Source: Gammaproteobacteria bacterium (GTDB taxonomy: Bacteria; Pseudomonadota; Gammaproteobacteria; JAADGQ01). From it: a stretch of DNA of 64,000 nt. The notes under the pieces are model-generated. The model saw only the letters and a program-made list of their open reading frames with translations. It ran no database searches and was not told the origin of the DNA. Within the stretch, counting starts at the first letter, position 1, and each line of letters begins with the position of its first letter. The stretch lies in NCBI GenBank assembly GCA_021648145.1, contig JAKITI010000013.1, positions 1 to 64,000 on the forward strand. The letters run 5' to 3'. Below are positions 38,793-46,838 of this stretch, piece by piece. The translations under genes were made by a program, and so were the position numbers.

Positions 38793-39155
38793 CCATTAAT
38801 TGGAATTAAGCGAGATAACGTTAAAAAATCCTATCGCAGCTTTCCAGCAGGAATCCATATCATCTTTTACTGAGTTGCGACAAACCATATAGAAATTATC
38901 AGTGTCATCCATCAGAAAATGGATGTACAGCAACACTTACCATAGCTTACCTGTTTCGATAAGTTACAACGCAGTTTTCTGTTTTCCATAGGCTGTCTTC
39001 ACACAGGAGCCCACGCCATAATATTTACCACACGATCTAACTCTACAAATAATTGACACCACACTGTCAAAAACTCCTTTTTAGTCAATAAGATGACTCA
39101 AAAATATAGAGGCAATATATTCGTTACTCGTTATTTTATCTATATTGTTTTGAAT

Positions 39156-39171
39156 GGCACAGGTCTTGCTT
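39156..39171 (+). promoter_or_regulatory. Sigma-54 (-24/-12) promoter match upstream of the restriction system
   Basis: TGGCAC-A-GGTC-TTGC-T is a perfect match to the general sigma-54 consensus TGGCAC-R-N4-TTGC-W. It is on the coding strand, with predicted initiation about 27 bases before the first methyltransferase gene at 39210. No enhancer-binding site was identified. Confidence 0.5.
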
Positions 39172-39209
39172 TGAGTCTGATAGTTATCAATCAAAGTTAA
39201 GGAAAACTT

Positions 39210-40076
39210 ATGTCTGTTGTTGTAAAAAATTCCATTGATGCAAGCAACAACGCCATCGAAAGGCCGCAAGGGAGCGCGCATTTCGACTGCACATTATCTC
39301 ACCGCAGCAGAAAGCGTATAAAGGAACTGGGCGAGGTCTTTACCCCTGAAGCCAGCATCGTGGACATGCTGAAACTGCTTGACCGAAGCCGCAGAGGAAT
39401 ATGGGGGAACGAAAACATTACTTTTTTCGAACCTTGCTGTGGCCACGGCAATATGGTTGTCGTCATCTACAGAAAGCGTTTGCAGGGTTTGTATAAAAAA
39501 GCGCTGCAAAGAGGTGAGAAAAAACCGGCCTATTATGCGGTCGCCAACGCGATTAACAGTCTGTGGGCGATTGATATCGACCCACTTAACATTACTCATT
39601 GCAGAGCCAGGGTGCTTGCGACAACCATGGAGTTCATAAAAGAAAAAACTGGTACATCCAGCGCCAGGAAAATCATTGCAAAAGAGACCTCATTCTTCGG
39701 CCACCTCCTGTGCGCGATTAACTGGCACATTCATGAAAATGAAACCCTTTCAAGTCTGTCCGGGGCAAAAGATGCCGAGACCGCAGCCGGTAAAACACAG
39801 GCAGGTCATCGCTGGTTTAGAAAATATGGACATCGGCCACTGAATTTCCAGACCAGCTGGACAGACCATTTCAAATCGAACCCGGCAGACAAGATCATCC
39901 GTATTAGTCACAGGCAAGCAGATCGATGGGTTAAAAACCTGATTGCGGGAAAACAATGCAGTGATTCAATTTTTCAATTTGCAGACTTTTTGACTGGTCA
40001 GAAAAAAATCCGGTTAATAATTTTCCCCAAAATAACGTCATTTATGCGGGAGGAGCCGCATGAAGACTGCGGTTGA
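39210..40076 (+). CDS. Methyltransferase-like subunit with SAM motif but no NPPY
   Basis: A 288-residue protein resembling the N-terminal part of an adenine-N6 DNA methyltransferase. GEVFTP is at residues 41-46, motif I FEPCCGHGN at 73-81, and an AIDIDP strand end at 120-125. The catalytic motif IV (NPPY or DPPY) expected further on is absent; the corresponding region reads as Trp/His-rich text with KYGHRPLNFQTSWTDHF. The end is not obviously truncated by a frameshift, since the next gene begins in another frame with its own ribosome site and a 17-base overlap. It may supply SAM binding to the next subunit, or be a degenerate partner. Local GC is about 50-55%, above the flanks. Confidence 0.75.
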   Translation: MSVVVKNSIDASNNAIERPQGSAHFDCTLSHRSRKRIKELGEVFTPEASIVDMLKLLDRSRRGIWGNENITFFEPCCGHGNMVVVIYRKRLQGLYKKALQRGEKKPAYYAVANAINSLWAIDIDPLNITHCRARVLATTMEFIKEKTGTSSARKIIAKETSFFGHLLCAINWHIHENETLSSLSGAKDAETAAGKTQAGHRWFRKYGHRPLNFQTSWTDHFKSNPADKIIRISHRQADRWVKNLIAGKQCSDSIFQFADFLTGQKKIRLIIFPKITSFMREEPHEDCG

Positions 40077-41538
40077 TTTGGGCGTCAGGACACATGTGGT
40101 TGATATTCTGGGTAACGTGGTGGGCAGGGATCAGCCTATCATGCTGATGGCAAAAGCGATAGAGCTGGTCACTACGCTGGATGAAGATGTTTTCCATAGC
40201 CAGGATGTGGTGTTCTTCGATCCATTTTGTAAAGCTGGAGAGATTCTTCTGGCATGCGCCTATGCAAGCTGCTGTGCCAAGTTTAAAACAGATGTAATGG
40301 ACATAGGGTCAGAAAAAGTTGAAATAGCAGTCAAGAATGAATTATATCACTCCAACCGCTACTTTGCCCTGTCCCCGGATGAACGACACCACCGTCTCAG
40401 CCTGAGAACCTTTTTGGGCAACGAAAATTCACATAAGAAAGAGTTTAACCATATCATCCGCAATGGCAATTATGTTTCCGAGATTGATGGGCGGCTTGAT
40501 CGAGAAAAATTTGAACGGGAGTTTTTATCCATGCTGGAGTATATAAAAAACACGTCAGGGAAAAAGAAAATTATTGCGGTGGGGAATCCACCTTATCAGG
40601 AGTCGGATGGGGGCGGGACAGGGAAAAGCGCTATCCCGATTTATAATATTTTTGTTGAAAAATTAATTGGAACGGCAGACGTTAGAGAATTTGTTATTGT
40701 CATCCCATCAAGGTGGTTTGCTGGGGGAAAAGGTCTAAACTCTTTTAGAGAAAATCTTATTAAATCAAAGAAAATATCGACAATTGCAAATTACTCTAAT
40801 AGCAGCACGGTTTTTCCGACAGTTGATATTAATGGTGGTGTTTGTTTTCTGCATTATAATAAAGGCGAAAAATCGAAAAACATAAAGTTCCTTGATAACG
40901 AAACCAGTCATTCAATCAACTTGGATGGTCTGGACATTATTCCAGATGACCCTCGCGCAACGATTATATATAAACACATTAAGTCCTTATGGAAAGGAAA
41001 ATGGGTTAGTGATACTGCTATGGCAAGAAATGCTTTTGGGATACCATCTAATTTATTCAAAAACAATACAGAAAAAACCAGATCTTCTGGTGAGAAAATA
41101 CAATGTTTTTTCATGGGCAAGCGAGTTAGATTTTTAAACCCCAGCTTAATCACCAATAACGCTGACTTGATTAAAAAATACAAAGTAGTTGTATCTAAAG
41201 CAGCTGGTGGTTCAAAAGGAAAAAGAAGATCGACGATACCAGTAAGCGTGTTTTTTATTTTAAATCCTGGTGAGGTTTGTAGTGAGACGTACAGTATTGT
41301 TGATGTTTTTTCTACAGTCACAGATGCAGAACGATTTTGTGCATTTCTAAAAACTGATTTTGCTAGATATCTTGTTGGGATACGAAAAATTACTCAGAAT
41401 GTTTCCAGAGATTCGTGGAAGTGGGTTCCACACATTGGAGTTGAGAAGGAATGGATCGACTGTGATCTTTTCGAATATTTTAAAATCACACCAGAAGAAC
41501 AAAAACACATCAAAAACAAGGTCAAGGAGTGGTCTTGA
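40060..41538 (+). CDS. Eco57I/TaqI-class adenine-N6 DNA methyltransferase
   Basis: A 492-residue DNA methyltransferase. Motif I is a variant, DPFCKAGE at residues 54-61, with Lys where Gly is usual. Catalytic motif IV is a good NPPYQ at 176-180. The segment FVIVIPSRWFAGGKGLNSFR and TVFPTVDINGGVCFL are typical of the Eco57I-class methylase fold. The C-terminal half, from about residue 195, is expected to recognise the target DNA and is strikingly AT-rich compared with the first half. GGAGGAG precedes the ATG. The stop overlaps the start of the helicase gene by one base (TGATG). Confidence 0.88.
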   Translation: MKTAVDLGVRTHVVDILGNVVGRDQPIMLMAKAIELVTTLDEDVFHSQDVVFFDPFCKAGEILLACAYASCCAKFKTDVMDIGSEKVEIAVKNELYHSNRYFALSPDERHHRLSLRTFLGNENSHKKEFNHIIRNGNYVSEIDGRLDREKFEREFLSMLEYIKNTSGKKKIIAVGNPPYQESDGGGTGKSAIPIYNIFVEKLIGTADVREFVIVIPSRWFAGGKGLNSFRENLIKSKKISTIANYSNSSTVFPTVDINGGVCFLHYNKGEKSKNIKFLDNETSHSINLDGLDIIPDDPRATIIYKHIKSLWKGKWVSDTAMARNAFGIPSNLFKNNTEKTRSSGEKIQCFFMGKRVRFLNPSLITNNADLIKKYKVVVSKAAGGSKGKRRSTIPVSVFFILNPGEVCSETYSIVDVFSTVTDAERFCAFLKTDFARYLVGIRKITQNVSRDSWKWVPHIGVEKEWIDCDLFEYFKITPEEQKHIKNKVKEWS

Positions 41539-41850
41539 TGGAAGAGCGGGAACTTTACGTCTACTCAACTGAAACCTACTTAAAAGAGGGGTTGGTTAAA
41601 GTCGGTCATTGTCTGCAAGGACGTTATAAGCAAAGAATCAAAGAACAATTTGGCACCAGCAACCCTGAGCTTCCAATTATTCTGTGGAATCATTCACTGC
41701 CTCAAGAGATAACAGATAAACACATTCATGGAAGAATGGAAAAAAATGGCATCAAGAAAAAATCTGATAGTGCTGGGCAGGAGTGGTTTTATGCTTCTAC
41801 AGATCAGGTTAAACAAGCGTTTAATGAAGTGGTTTTCGGGGAATCAAGAG
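40640..41850. other. AT-rich cassette spanning methyltransferase 3' end and nuclease 5' end
   Basis: From just after the NPPYQ codons to the start of the helicase core, GC falls to about 30-35% (for example 27% in 41041-41100), while the DNA on both sides is about 50-55%. The segment covers the presumed target-recognition half of the methyltransferase and the GIY-YIG-like domain of the next protein. Confidence 0.7.
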
Positions 41851-43997
41851 TCGAGAACTATCAACTCAGAAAAGAACAGCAAGCCGCTGTTGACAAGGCA
41901 TGCAAGTGGTTTTCTGGCGATTATTCCTCGGGCACGGTCAGGTCGGCAACGCATAAGGATCGTTTTTTGCTAAATGCCAAGATGCGGTTTGGTAAATGCT
42001 TTACCGGTCTTCATGTCGCCAAGGAAATTGGGGCAAAAAACACCCTGATTATGACCTATAAACCCGAGGTGATTAGCGAATGGATGGAAGCTGCGAATGG
42101 GCATGTCGATTTTTCCGGTTGGCTGGGTATTCGAGCTAAAAAACGGAATGGTAATAGCATAGAAGCTTGCTTGTCTGATAATGGTGAATTTCCTCCTTTT
42201 GATGGCTCTAAAGTGCTGGGTATTTCTTTGCAGGATTTAGCTATTGATACCGATGGAAAAACTAAAATAAGACTGGAACAAGTGGTGGCAACGCATTGGG
42301 ATTTGGTGATATTTGACGAAGTGCATTTTGGTAGCCGAACAGAGCGAGCCAAACATATTATCGACAGTTTGGAGTCTGATTTCCGACTTGATCTTTCCGG
42401 TACGCCGTTTCGGCTGATTCAGGAAGATGATTTTTGCTCACAACAGGTCTTTACCTATAGCTATCTGGATGAGAAAAAAAACAAGCAACAGGAAATTGAT
42501 AATGATCCCGGTGGCGACAAGCCTTATGTGTATCGGGAAATGCCCGATCTGGACATTTCAACCATCGAAATCACTCAACAGGATATTGCCGAACAACGAG
42601 AGACGTTTTTAACTGACGATCTGGATTTTTCCTTGAATGAGCTGTTCAAGGCGACCAAAAGTGGCTTTGTTTATAATGATGCTGTCGATCATTTTTTGGA
42701 CGGTTTAACCAAAGCCGGACATGATGCCAGAGCCATCAGCGTTTTTGGCAAACTGGGTAGCCAGTTGGGCGCACCGCCTGTGCGTCACTCTGTCTGGTGG
42801 CTGAACCGAGTTGATTCGGTGGCGGCACTGGCAAAAAAGTTGAGAAAGCACCCCTGTTTTTCCAGATTCGAGATCATCAATGCTTCGGGTTGCGAAGCCA
42901 GCGATGGTGATGAAAACAGTGTGATCGCGCGCGACAAGACAGATATCGAGAAAAAAATTCAGGCGGTTCATGGCAATCCGAATAAACTGGGCACGATTAC
43001 GTTGACATGTCGCCGCTTTCTAACCGGCGTGACCATCAAGGAGTGGGACAGCATTCTGGTGCTGAATGATGTCAAGTCGGCAGAATCATATTATCAAGCT
43101 ATCTTCAGGGTACAATCGGCGTGGGTGGATAAAAAGAGCCGAAAAGTCCTCAAACCCCGCGCCTGGGTGTTTGATTTTGCTATTTCCCGCTGCTTGCGCA
43201 TTACCTATGAATACGCCAGCGCACTGGCTGACCAACTGGATCAGCAAGACAGTTATGAGCAAAATGTTCGGCTGGATCGTGATAACCTGACGGATACGGT
43301 AACAGGTCTGTGTGACACGCTGGACATCAAACGATTTTATGAAGGCAGTCTGAACAGCGATGCGACAACTGCAAAAGATATTTTCGAGGCGCTGAATCTG
43401 GAAGGCTCCCGAATTTCTCTGGCGAAACGTATTACCAGTGATGTGCTGGTGAATTTTGGTGCATTGAAGTTGCTGGAAGATAATCCCTATCTGTATGAAG
43501 TATTGAAAAAGGTCAAAGGTTACCGTACTCAGGAAGTCGGCACGATTGAGGATTTTGTGCATATCGGGATTGAGGCAGAGGAACTGAAGAACAAGAAAAA
43601 ACGGGAAAACACGACACTGGACGATACTGAGGAAGAAAACAAGGATTTTGTCGAGAAAGAGAAAGACAAGGAACGCAAATCAAGAAAGAAATGGTATGCC
43701 ACGCAAATCAAGCGCTTGGCTATTTGCATGGCCGATTTTATCTACATGACCTACGAACGGGAATATAATATTGATGATGTCATAAAAACCAAAAATCCGC
43801 ATTTTTTTTGGGTGATGACTGGTATTTCTCAAGATGATTTTGCAAAACTTTGTGATAAAGGGTTTGTTAATCGTCTTGCCTTGAATCGGATCGTGCGTGA
43901 ATTTCGGGATCAGGAAGAAACTTCGTTATTGCCTGAAGAATATATCTTTGAGAACCTGAAAATGTTAAATGAGCAGCGCGCTCAACTTATAGTGTAA
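41538..43997 (+). CDS. GIY-YIG/T5orf172 nuclease fused to SF2 helicase (restriction subunit)
   Basis: An 819-residue protein. Residues 1-100 look like a T5orf172 (GIY-YIG superfamily) domain: LYVYSTE, VKVGHC, an Arg near residue 29, and EWFYAS. A superfamily-2 helicase core follows, with motif I NAKMRFGKC at 146-154 in place of the usual GxGKT, DEVH at 260-263, SGTP at 287-290, and YYQAIFRVQS as motif VI. The C-terminal third has a Lys/Glu-rich coiled coil. The ATG at 41538 has AAGGAG eight bases upstream and overlaps the methyltransferase stop by one base. Together with the two methyltransferase genes it looks like an ATP-dependent restriction enzyme. Confidence 0.82.
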   Translation: MEERELYVYSTETYLKEGLVKVGHCLQGRYKQRIKEQFGTSNPELPIILWNHSLPQEITDKHIHGRMEKNGIKKKSDSAGQEWFYASTDQVKQAFNEVVFGESRVENYQLRKEQQAAVDKACKWFSGDYSSGTVRSATHKDRFLLNAKMRFGKCFTGLHVAKEIGAKNTLIMTYKPEVISEWMEAANGHVDFSGWLGIRAKKRNGNSIEACLSDNGEFPPFDGSKVLGISLQDLAIDTDGKTKIRLEQVVATHWDLVIFDEVHFGSRTERAKHIIDSLESDFRLDLSGTPFRLIQEDDFCSQQVFTYSYLDEKKNKQQEIDNDPGGDKPYVYREMPDLDISTIEITQQDIAEQRETFLTDDLDFSLNELFKATKSGFVYNDAVDHFLDGLTKAGHDARAISVFGKLGSQLGAPPVRHSVWWLNRVDSVAALAKKLRKHPCFSRFEIINASGCEASDGDENSVIARDKTDIEKKIQAVHGNPNKLGTITLTCRRFLTGVTIKEWDSILVLNDVKSAESYYQAIFRVQSAWVDKKSRKVLKPRAWVFDFAISRCLRITYEYASALADQLDQQDSYEQNVRLDRDNLTDTVTGLCDTLDIKRFYEGSLNSDATTAKDIFEALNLEGSRISLAKRITSDVLVNFGALKLLEDNPYLYEVLKKVKGYRTQEVGTIEDFVHIGIEAEELKNKKKRENTTLDDTEEENKDFVEKEKDKERKSRKKWYATQIKRLAICMADFIYMTYEREYNIDDVIKTKNPHFFWVMTGISQDDFAKLCDKGFVNRLALNRIVREFRDQEETSLLPEEYIFENLKMLNEQRAQLIV

Positions 43998-44301
43998 ATA
44001 TTAATTTCTTGGGCAGAGAAGTTGTGTTGATTGATGCCGGGATTATTTTTGGTACAGGCTTTGCCCCATTCCCAACAGCAAGCCAAATTACTTTTGGTGG
44101 TGAACCGAATAAAAATGATCTTTGCCGAAAATCGTTATCTTTAGAAACGATGATATAATTTTCATCCTGAGCATACTCCCAAATGCAGGTATCTGTAGTC
44201 CCTTGCATCTGTAAAAAATCAATATGGCTACTTTCTGGAAAATCTTTCGTGAGAAATTTAACCAGCTTTGAGCTAATGTTTTCATCCAAGAGTAGTTTCA
44301 T
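43987..44301 (-). CDS. DUF5615 PIN-like toxin with altered C-terminus
   Basis: A 104-residue protein starting MKLLLDENISSKLVKFLTKD. The PIN-like acidic residues are visible in LLLDEN and IIVSKDNDFRQR, then PPKVIWLAVGN. DUF5615 proteins usually continue with a helical segment here. Instead the frame runs antisense through the fadJ fragment (GAKPVPKIIPAS) and ends shortly after, so its natural end seems to have been replaced. It overlaps its DUF433 partner by four bases and converges on the helicase gene with an 11-base overlap. Activity may be lost. Confidence 0.8.
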   Translation of the reverse strand: MKLLLDENISSKLVKFLTKDFPESSHIDFLQMQGTTDTCIWEYAQDENYIIVSKDNDFRQRSFLFGSPPKVIWLAVGNGAKPVPKIIPASINTTSLPKKLIFTL

Positions 44302-44525
44302 GCAGCCAATGAAGTTGCAAGCCTTCGCTCTCTAGCAGCAGCAAAAGCAAAGACCATTTGTATATCTTTCTGACTAAGGCTTGGAAAGTCCTCTAAAATT
44401 TCGGATTCTGACATTCCTCCAGCAAAATATTCGAGAATGTCATATACCGTTATACGTGTACCTTTAATGCAAGGATTTCCACTACGAACATCAGGGTTAA
44501 TTATAATATACTCTTCAAAATTCAT
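44298..44525 (-). CDS. DUF433 antitoxin
   Basis: A 75-residue DUF433 protein: IIINPDVRSGNPCIKGTRITVYDILEYF then GMSESEILEDFPSLSQKDIQ. DUF433 proteins are winged-helix-like and are paired with DUF5615 PIN-type toxins. The stop overlaps the toxin start by four bases (ATGA type). The cassette lies between the fadJ fragment and the right copy of the post-fadJ repeat. Confidence 0.9.
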   Translation of the reverse strand: MNFEEYIIINPDVRSGNPCIKGTRITVYDILEYFAGGMSESEILEDFPSLSQKDIQMVFAFAAARERRLATSLAA

Positions 44526-44591
44526 TCGATATTACCTGCGTTGCTCAAACCTATATCTTATTATAGTTTTCACTTAAAAATAAAACTACTA

Positions 44592-44625
44592 TAAAATATA
44601 TCGGTCAACACTGGAATTGCTCAAA
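44592..44625 (+). repeat. Post-fadJ direct repeat, right copy
   Basis: Matches 38707-38740 at 31 of 34 bases, differing by C/T transitions. It marks the right boundary of the accessory block, beyond the DUF433/DUF5615 pair. Confidence 0.75.
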
Positions 44626-44780
44626 CAGTTCACTGATATCTCAACGTTGGAAAAGCTATGGCATATTTTTGACACATTAAGGTGCATTGAAAGGTATTGT
44701 CTGTGCATAAATAGATGAAAATCAGGTTGTATTTTATTTCTTTGCGCCTAACTCATTGAAAAATAACAGTTAAAATATTT

Positions 44781-44796
44781 TGGCATATTTTTTGCC
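44781..44796 (+). promoter_or_regulatory. Sigma-54-like promoter of the porin gene
   Basis: TGGCAT-A-TTTT-TTGC-C follows the -24/-12 pattern with correct GG-GC spacing, deviating only at the last base. Predicted initiation is about 28 bases before the porin start. Confidence 0.5.
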
Positions 44797-44834
44797 TTTC
44801 CCTGAGTGTTGATTTTAATGAGCAGGGAATAAGA

Positions 44835-46052
44835 ATGAAAAAATCACTAAACATGGCTCTGGTTAGCAGTGCAATAATGGGTTTGACAGCAGTGGGTTAT
44901 ATGCAATCGGTACAAGCTGATTCTATTGCTGATGCGATGAGTTCTGGTAAAGCGACTGTTGATTTTCGTTTGCGCTACGAGGGTGTTGATCAAACGGGAA
45001 AAAGTAAGAAAGCGAATGCGGCAACTTTACGTTCACGCTTATCTTATAAAACAAGTGATTTCCAGGGTTTTAGCCTTTTTATGCAAGGAGAGCATGTAAA
45101 AGCTCTGGTAGAGGATTACAACAGTAAAACGAATGGAAAAAATGATTATCCTGTTATAGATGACCCAGCAACGACAGACCTTAATCAGGCATATATCGCT
45201 TACAATATGGCTGACACCACAGTTAAATTAGGTCGGCAAGAAGTGGTTCTGGATAATGCCCGTTTTGTGGGTAATGTAGGCTGGCGTCAGAATGCACAAT
45301 CTTTTGATGCATTGACGGTCGTGAATACTGCACTGGCAGATACAACGATCATTTATGGTTATGTTAATAATATAAATACAATTACGGGTGGTGATACTGA
45401 TACAAAAACCCACTTAGTCAATGCATCATATTCTGGTTTGCCGATCGGTAAAGTCACAGGTTATGGTTACTTTCTTGAGCTCACTGATGCACCTGCGACC
45501 TCTAATTCAACTTTAGGTCTGCGCTTTACCGGTGATACTGAGGTTGCAGAAGGAACCAAACTTCTTTATACCGCTGAGTTTGCATCTCAAAGCTCTTACA
45601 AAGGGGGTGCGAATACTATTGAGGCAGATTATTTTTTTGGTGAATTTGGTGTTAATACATCAGGTATTACTGCAAAACTGGGTTATGAGGTGCTGGGTGG
45701 TAATGGAACCTATGCCTTTGGTACACCATTGGCAACAAAGCATGGCAAGAATGGTTGGGCCGATATGTTTTTAGTGACTCCTAAAGATGGCCTGGTTGAT
45801 CTCTCTTTTTCAATCAGTGGTAAGGTTAATGGCGTGAAGTTGATGGCGGTTTATCGTAATTTCAGCGCAGATAATGGTAGTGATAAATATGGCTCTGAAA
45901 TTGATCTGATCGCGGTTAAAAAATTCAGTAAAAACTATAAACTTATGGCTAAATACGCAAGCTATAGTGCAGATACTCCTGATACGAATAGTACTCTTTC
46001 TTATAAAAAGGATACTGATAAATTATGGTTGATGGGGCAAGCCACGTTCTAG
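44835..46052 (+). CDS. Outer-membrane porin (alginate-export-like beta barrel)
   Basis: A 405-residue protein with a signal peptide cut near VQADS, then alternating amphipathic strands ending in an aromatic residue (LMGQATF), as in outer-membrane barrels. The early VDFRLRYEGVDQTG, LRSRLSYKT and VKLGRQEVVLDNARFVGNVGWRQN are reminiscent of alginate-export/Opr-type porins. The substrate is unknown. It has its own promoter and terminator and is not obviously part of the nor cluster next to it. Confidence 0.75.
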   Translation: MKKSLNMALVSSAIMGLTAVGYMQSVQADSIADAMSSGKATVDFRLRYEGVDQTGKSKKANAATLRSRLSYKTSDFQGFSLFMQGEHVKALVEDYNSKTNGKNDYPVIDDPATTDLNQAYIAYNMADTTVKLGRQEVVLDNARFVGNVGWRQNAQSFDALTVVNTALADTTIIYGYVNNINTITGGDTDTKTHLVNASYSGLPIGKVTGYGYFLELTDAPATSNSTLGLRFTGDTEVAEGTKLLYTAEFASQSSYKGGANTIEADYFFGEFGVNTSGITAKLGYEVLGGNGTYAFGTPLATKHGKNGWADMFLVTPKDGLVDLSFSISGKVNGVKLMAVYRNFSADNGSDKYGSEIDLIAVKKFSKNYKLMAKYASYSADTPDTNSTLSYKKDTDKLWLMGQATF

Positions 46053-46072
46053 CCACTTTTGTCATACTATAG

Positions 46073-46105
46073 AGTCGCAGTCTCGTAATGAGGTTGCGGC
46101 TTTTT
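46073..46105 (+). terminator. Terminator after the porin gene
   Basis: AGTCGCAGTCTC (46073-46084) and GAGGTTGCGGCT (46090-46101) form a stem with a few G-U or mismatched positions and a five-base loop, followed by T5. It ends where the convergent regulator gene ends. Confidence 0.75.
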
Positions 46106-46788
46106 CATACCTCTACTTTTTTATACAGCGCTTCAAGATCTAATAACCTGATCACATTACCTTCTGTTTTTATCAACCCTTCTTTATTAAGCTTTCGGAG
46201 TGTTCGAGAGAGCGTTTCCGGTTTTATTGAGAGCTGCGCGGCAAGTATCTGTTTGGATGTTATAAGATGAATTTCATTATCGTTGTCAGGGGTATTCAGC
46301 AATAGGTAATTGATCACTCTATCAGTGGCTGTTTGCAGCGTTAATCGGTCGATCTCATTAATATGCTTGTGTAGCCGCTGGCTCATATTTGTCATCAAAC
46401 GAAAGCAGGTTTCAACTGAATGGCTCAAAATTTCTTTGAAGTCCTGATTAGAAAAACACCAGATTTCACCGTTCTCTATAAATTCTGCACTGACATGATA
46501 GTGATTAGGTTTGCCCGCAAACATAATGGCTTCTGCGAATGTTTGCCCGGGCTTGACTACTTTGATCACTTTCTCTTCTCCTGCGGGCGAGAGGCGGTAG
46601 ATTTTTAACAACCCGGTTCGTAGCCAAAAAAAATGGTTGGCATCTTCACCTTGGGAAAAGAGTTGCTCGCCGCTTTTCATCGTTTTGATCAGGGTATTTT
46701 TCAGTGCTTGTTTTAGCTGCTGTTCGTCTAACCCAGTGAATAGAGATGCATTGCGAAGCTGGTCGATGTGAGTTGTGTTCCAGGTCAT
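46105..46788 (-). CDS. dnr: Crp/Fnr-family regulator (Dnr-like)
   Basis: A 227-residue regulator with a cyclic-nucleotide-binding-type sensor domain (GEQLFSQGEDANHFFWLRTG, then GQTFAEAIMFAG) and a winged-helix domain with LAAQLSIKPETLSRTLRKL for DNA recognition. The N-terminal Fe-S cysteines of Fnr are missing, so it is not an oxygen-sensing Fnr. Divergent placement from norCB and the recognition-helix sequence favour a Dnr/NnrR-type NO-responsive activator. NO sensing is inferred from context. Confidence 0.85.
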   Translation of the reverse strand: MTWNTTHIDQLRNASLFTGLDEQQLKQALKNTLIKTMKSGEQLFSQGEDANHFFWLRTGLLKIYRLSPAGEEKVIKVVKPGQTFAEAIMFAGKPNHYHVSAEFIENGEIWCFSNQDFKEILSHSVETCFRLMTNMSQRLHKHINEIDRLTLQTATDRVINYLLLNTPDNDNEIHLITSKQILAAQLSIKPETLSRTLRKLNKEGLIKTEGNVIRLLDLEALYKKVEV

Positions 46789-46838
46789 CTTTATCCATAC
46801 CTCTGAGTTCCAGAATGAATGTGCTTTTTGTGAGGCAC

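Larger units (their letters stand above)
38683..39209. other. Gene-free region between fadJ and the restriction system
   Basis: No convincing gene was found in 527 bases. The stretch holds one copy of the 34-base post-fadJ repeat (38707-38740), a solo MITE end (38771-38792), and the sigma-54-like promoter (39156-39171). The middle part reads as fragments with stops in every frame and no recognisable ancestry. Confidence 0.7.
38602..44072. repeat. 40-bp direct repeats of the fadJ 3' end flanking the restriction system
   Basis: Bases 38602-38641 (inside fadJ) and 44033-44072 match at 36 of 40 positions in the same orientation. All four differences fall at third codon positions, so both copies encode DAGIIFGTGFAPF. 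The second copy therefore comes from a diverged fadJ allele and not from a recent copy of this one. The pair brackets the three-gene system. Confidence 0.85.
44526..44834. other. Intergenic region upstream of the porin
   Basis: No gene was found in 309 bases. The region holds the right copy of the post-fadJ repeat (44592-44625) and the sigma-54-like promoter at 44781-44796. A TGGCATATTTTT phrase at about 44660 resembles the start of that promoter but lacks the -12 part. The DUF433 promoter should lie at the left end. Confidence 0.7.

Noticed and set aside
39045-39068. Possible decayed right arm of the solo MITE at 38771
   Set aside because: Only TGTCAAT and a few further bases match the inverted end, which is too little to call.
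38793-39150. Possible transposase remnant in the gap before the restriction genes
   Set aside because: Reading both strands gave only stop-interrupted fragments with no recognisable DDE motif or family.
44806-44822. Fnr-like half site TTGATTTTAATGAG upstream of the porin
   Set aside because: Only the left half matches; there is no ATCAA half.
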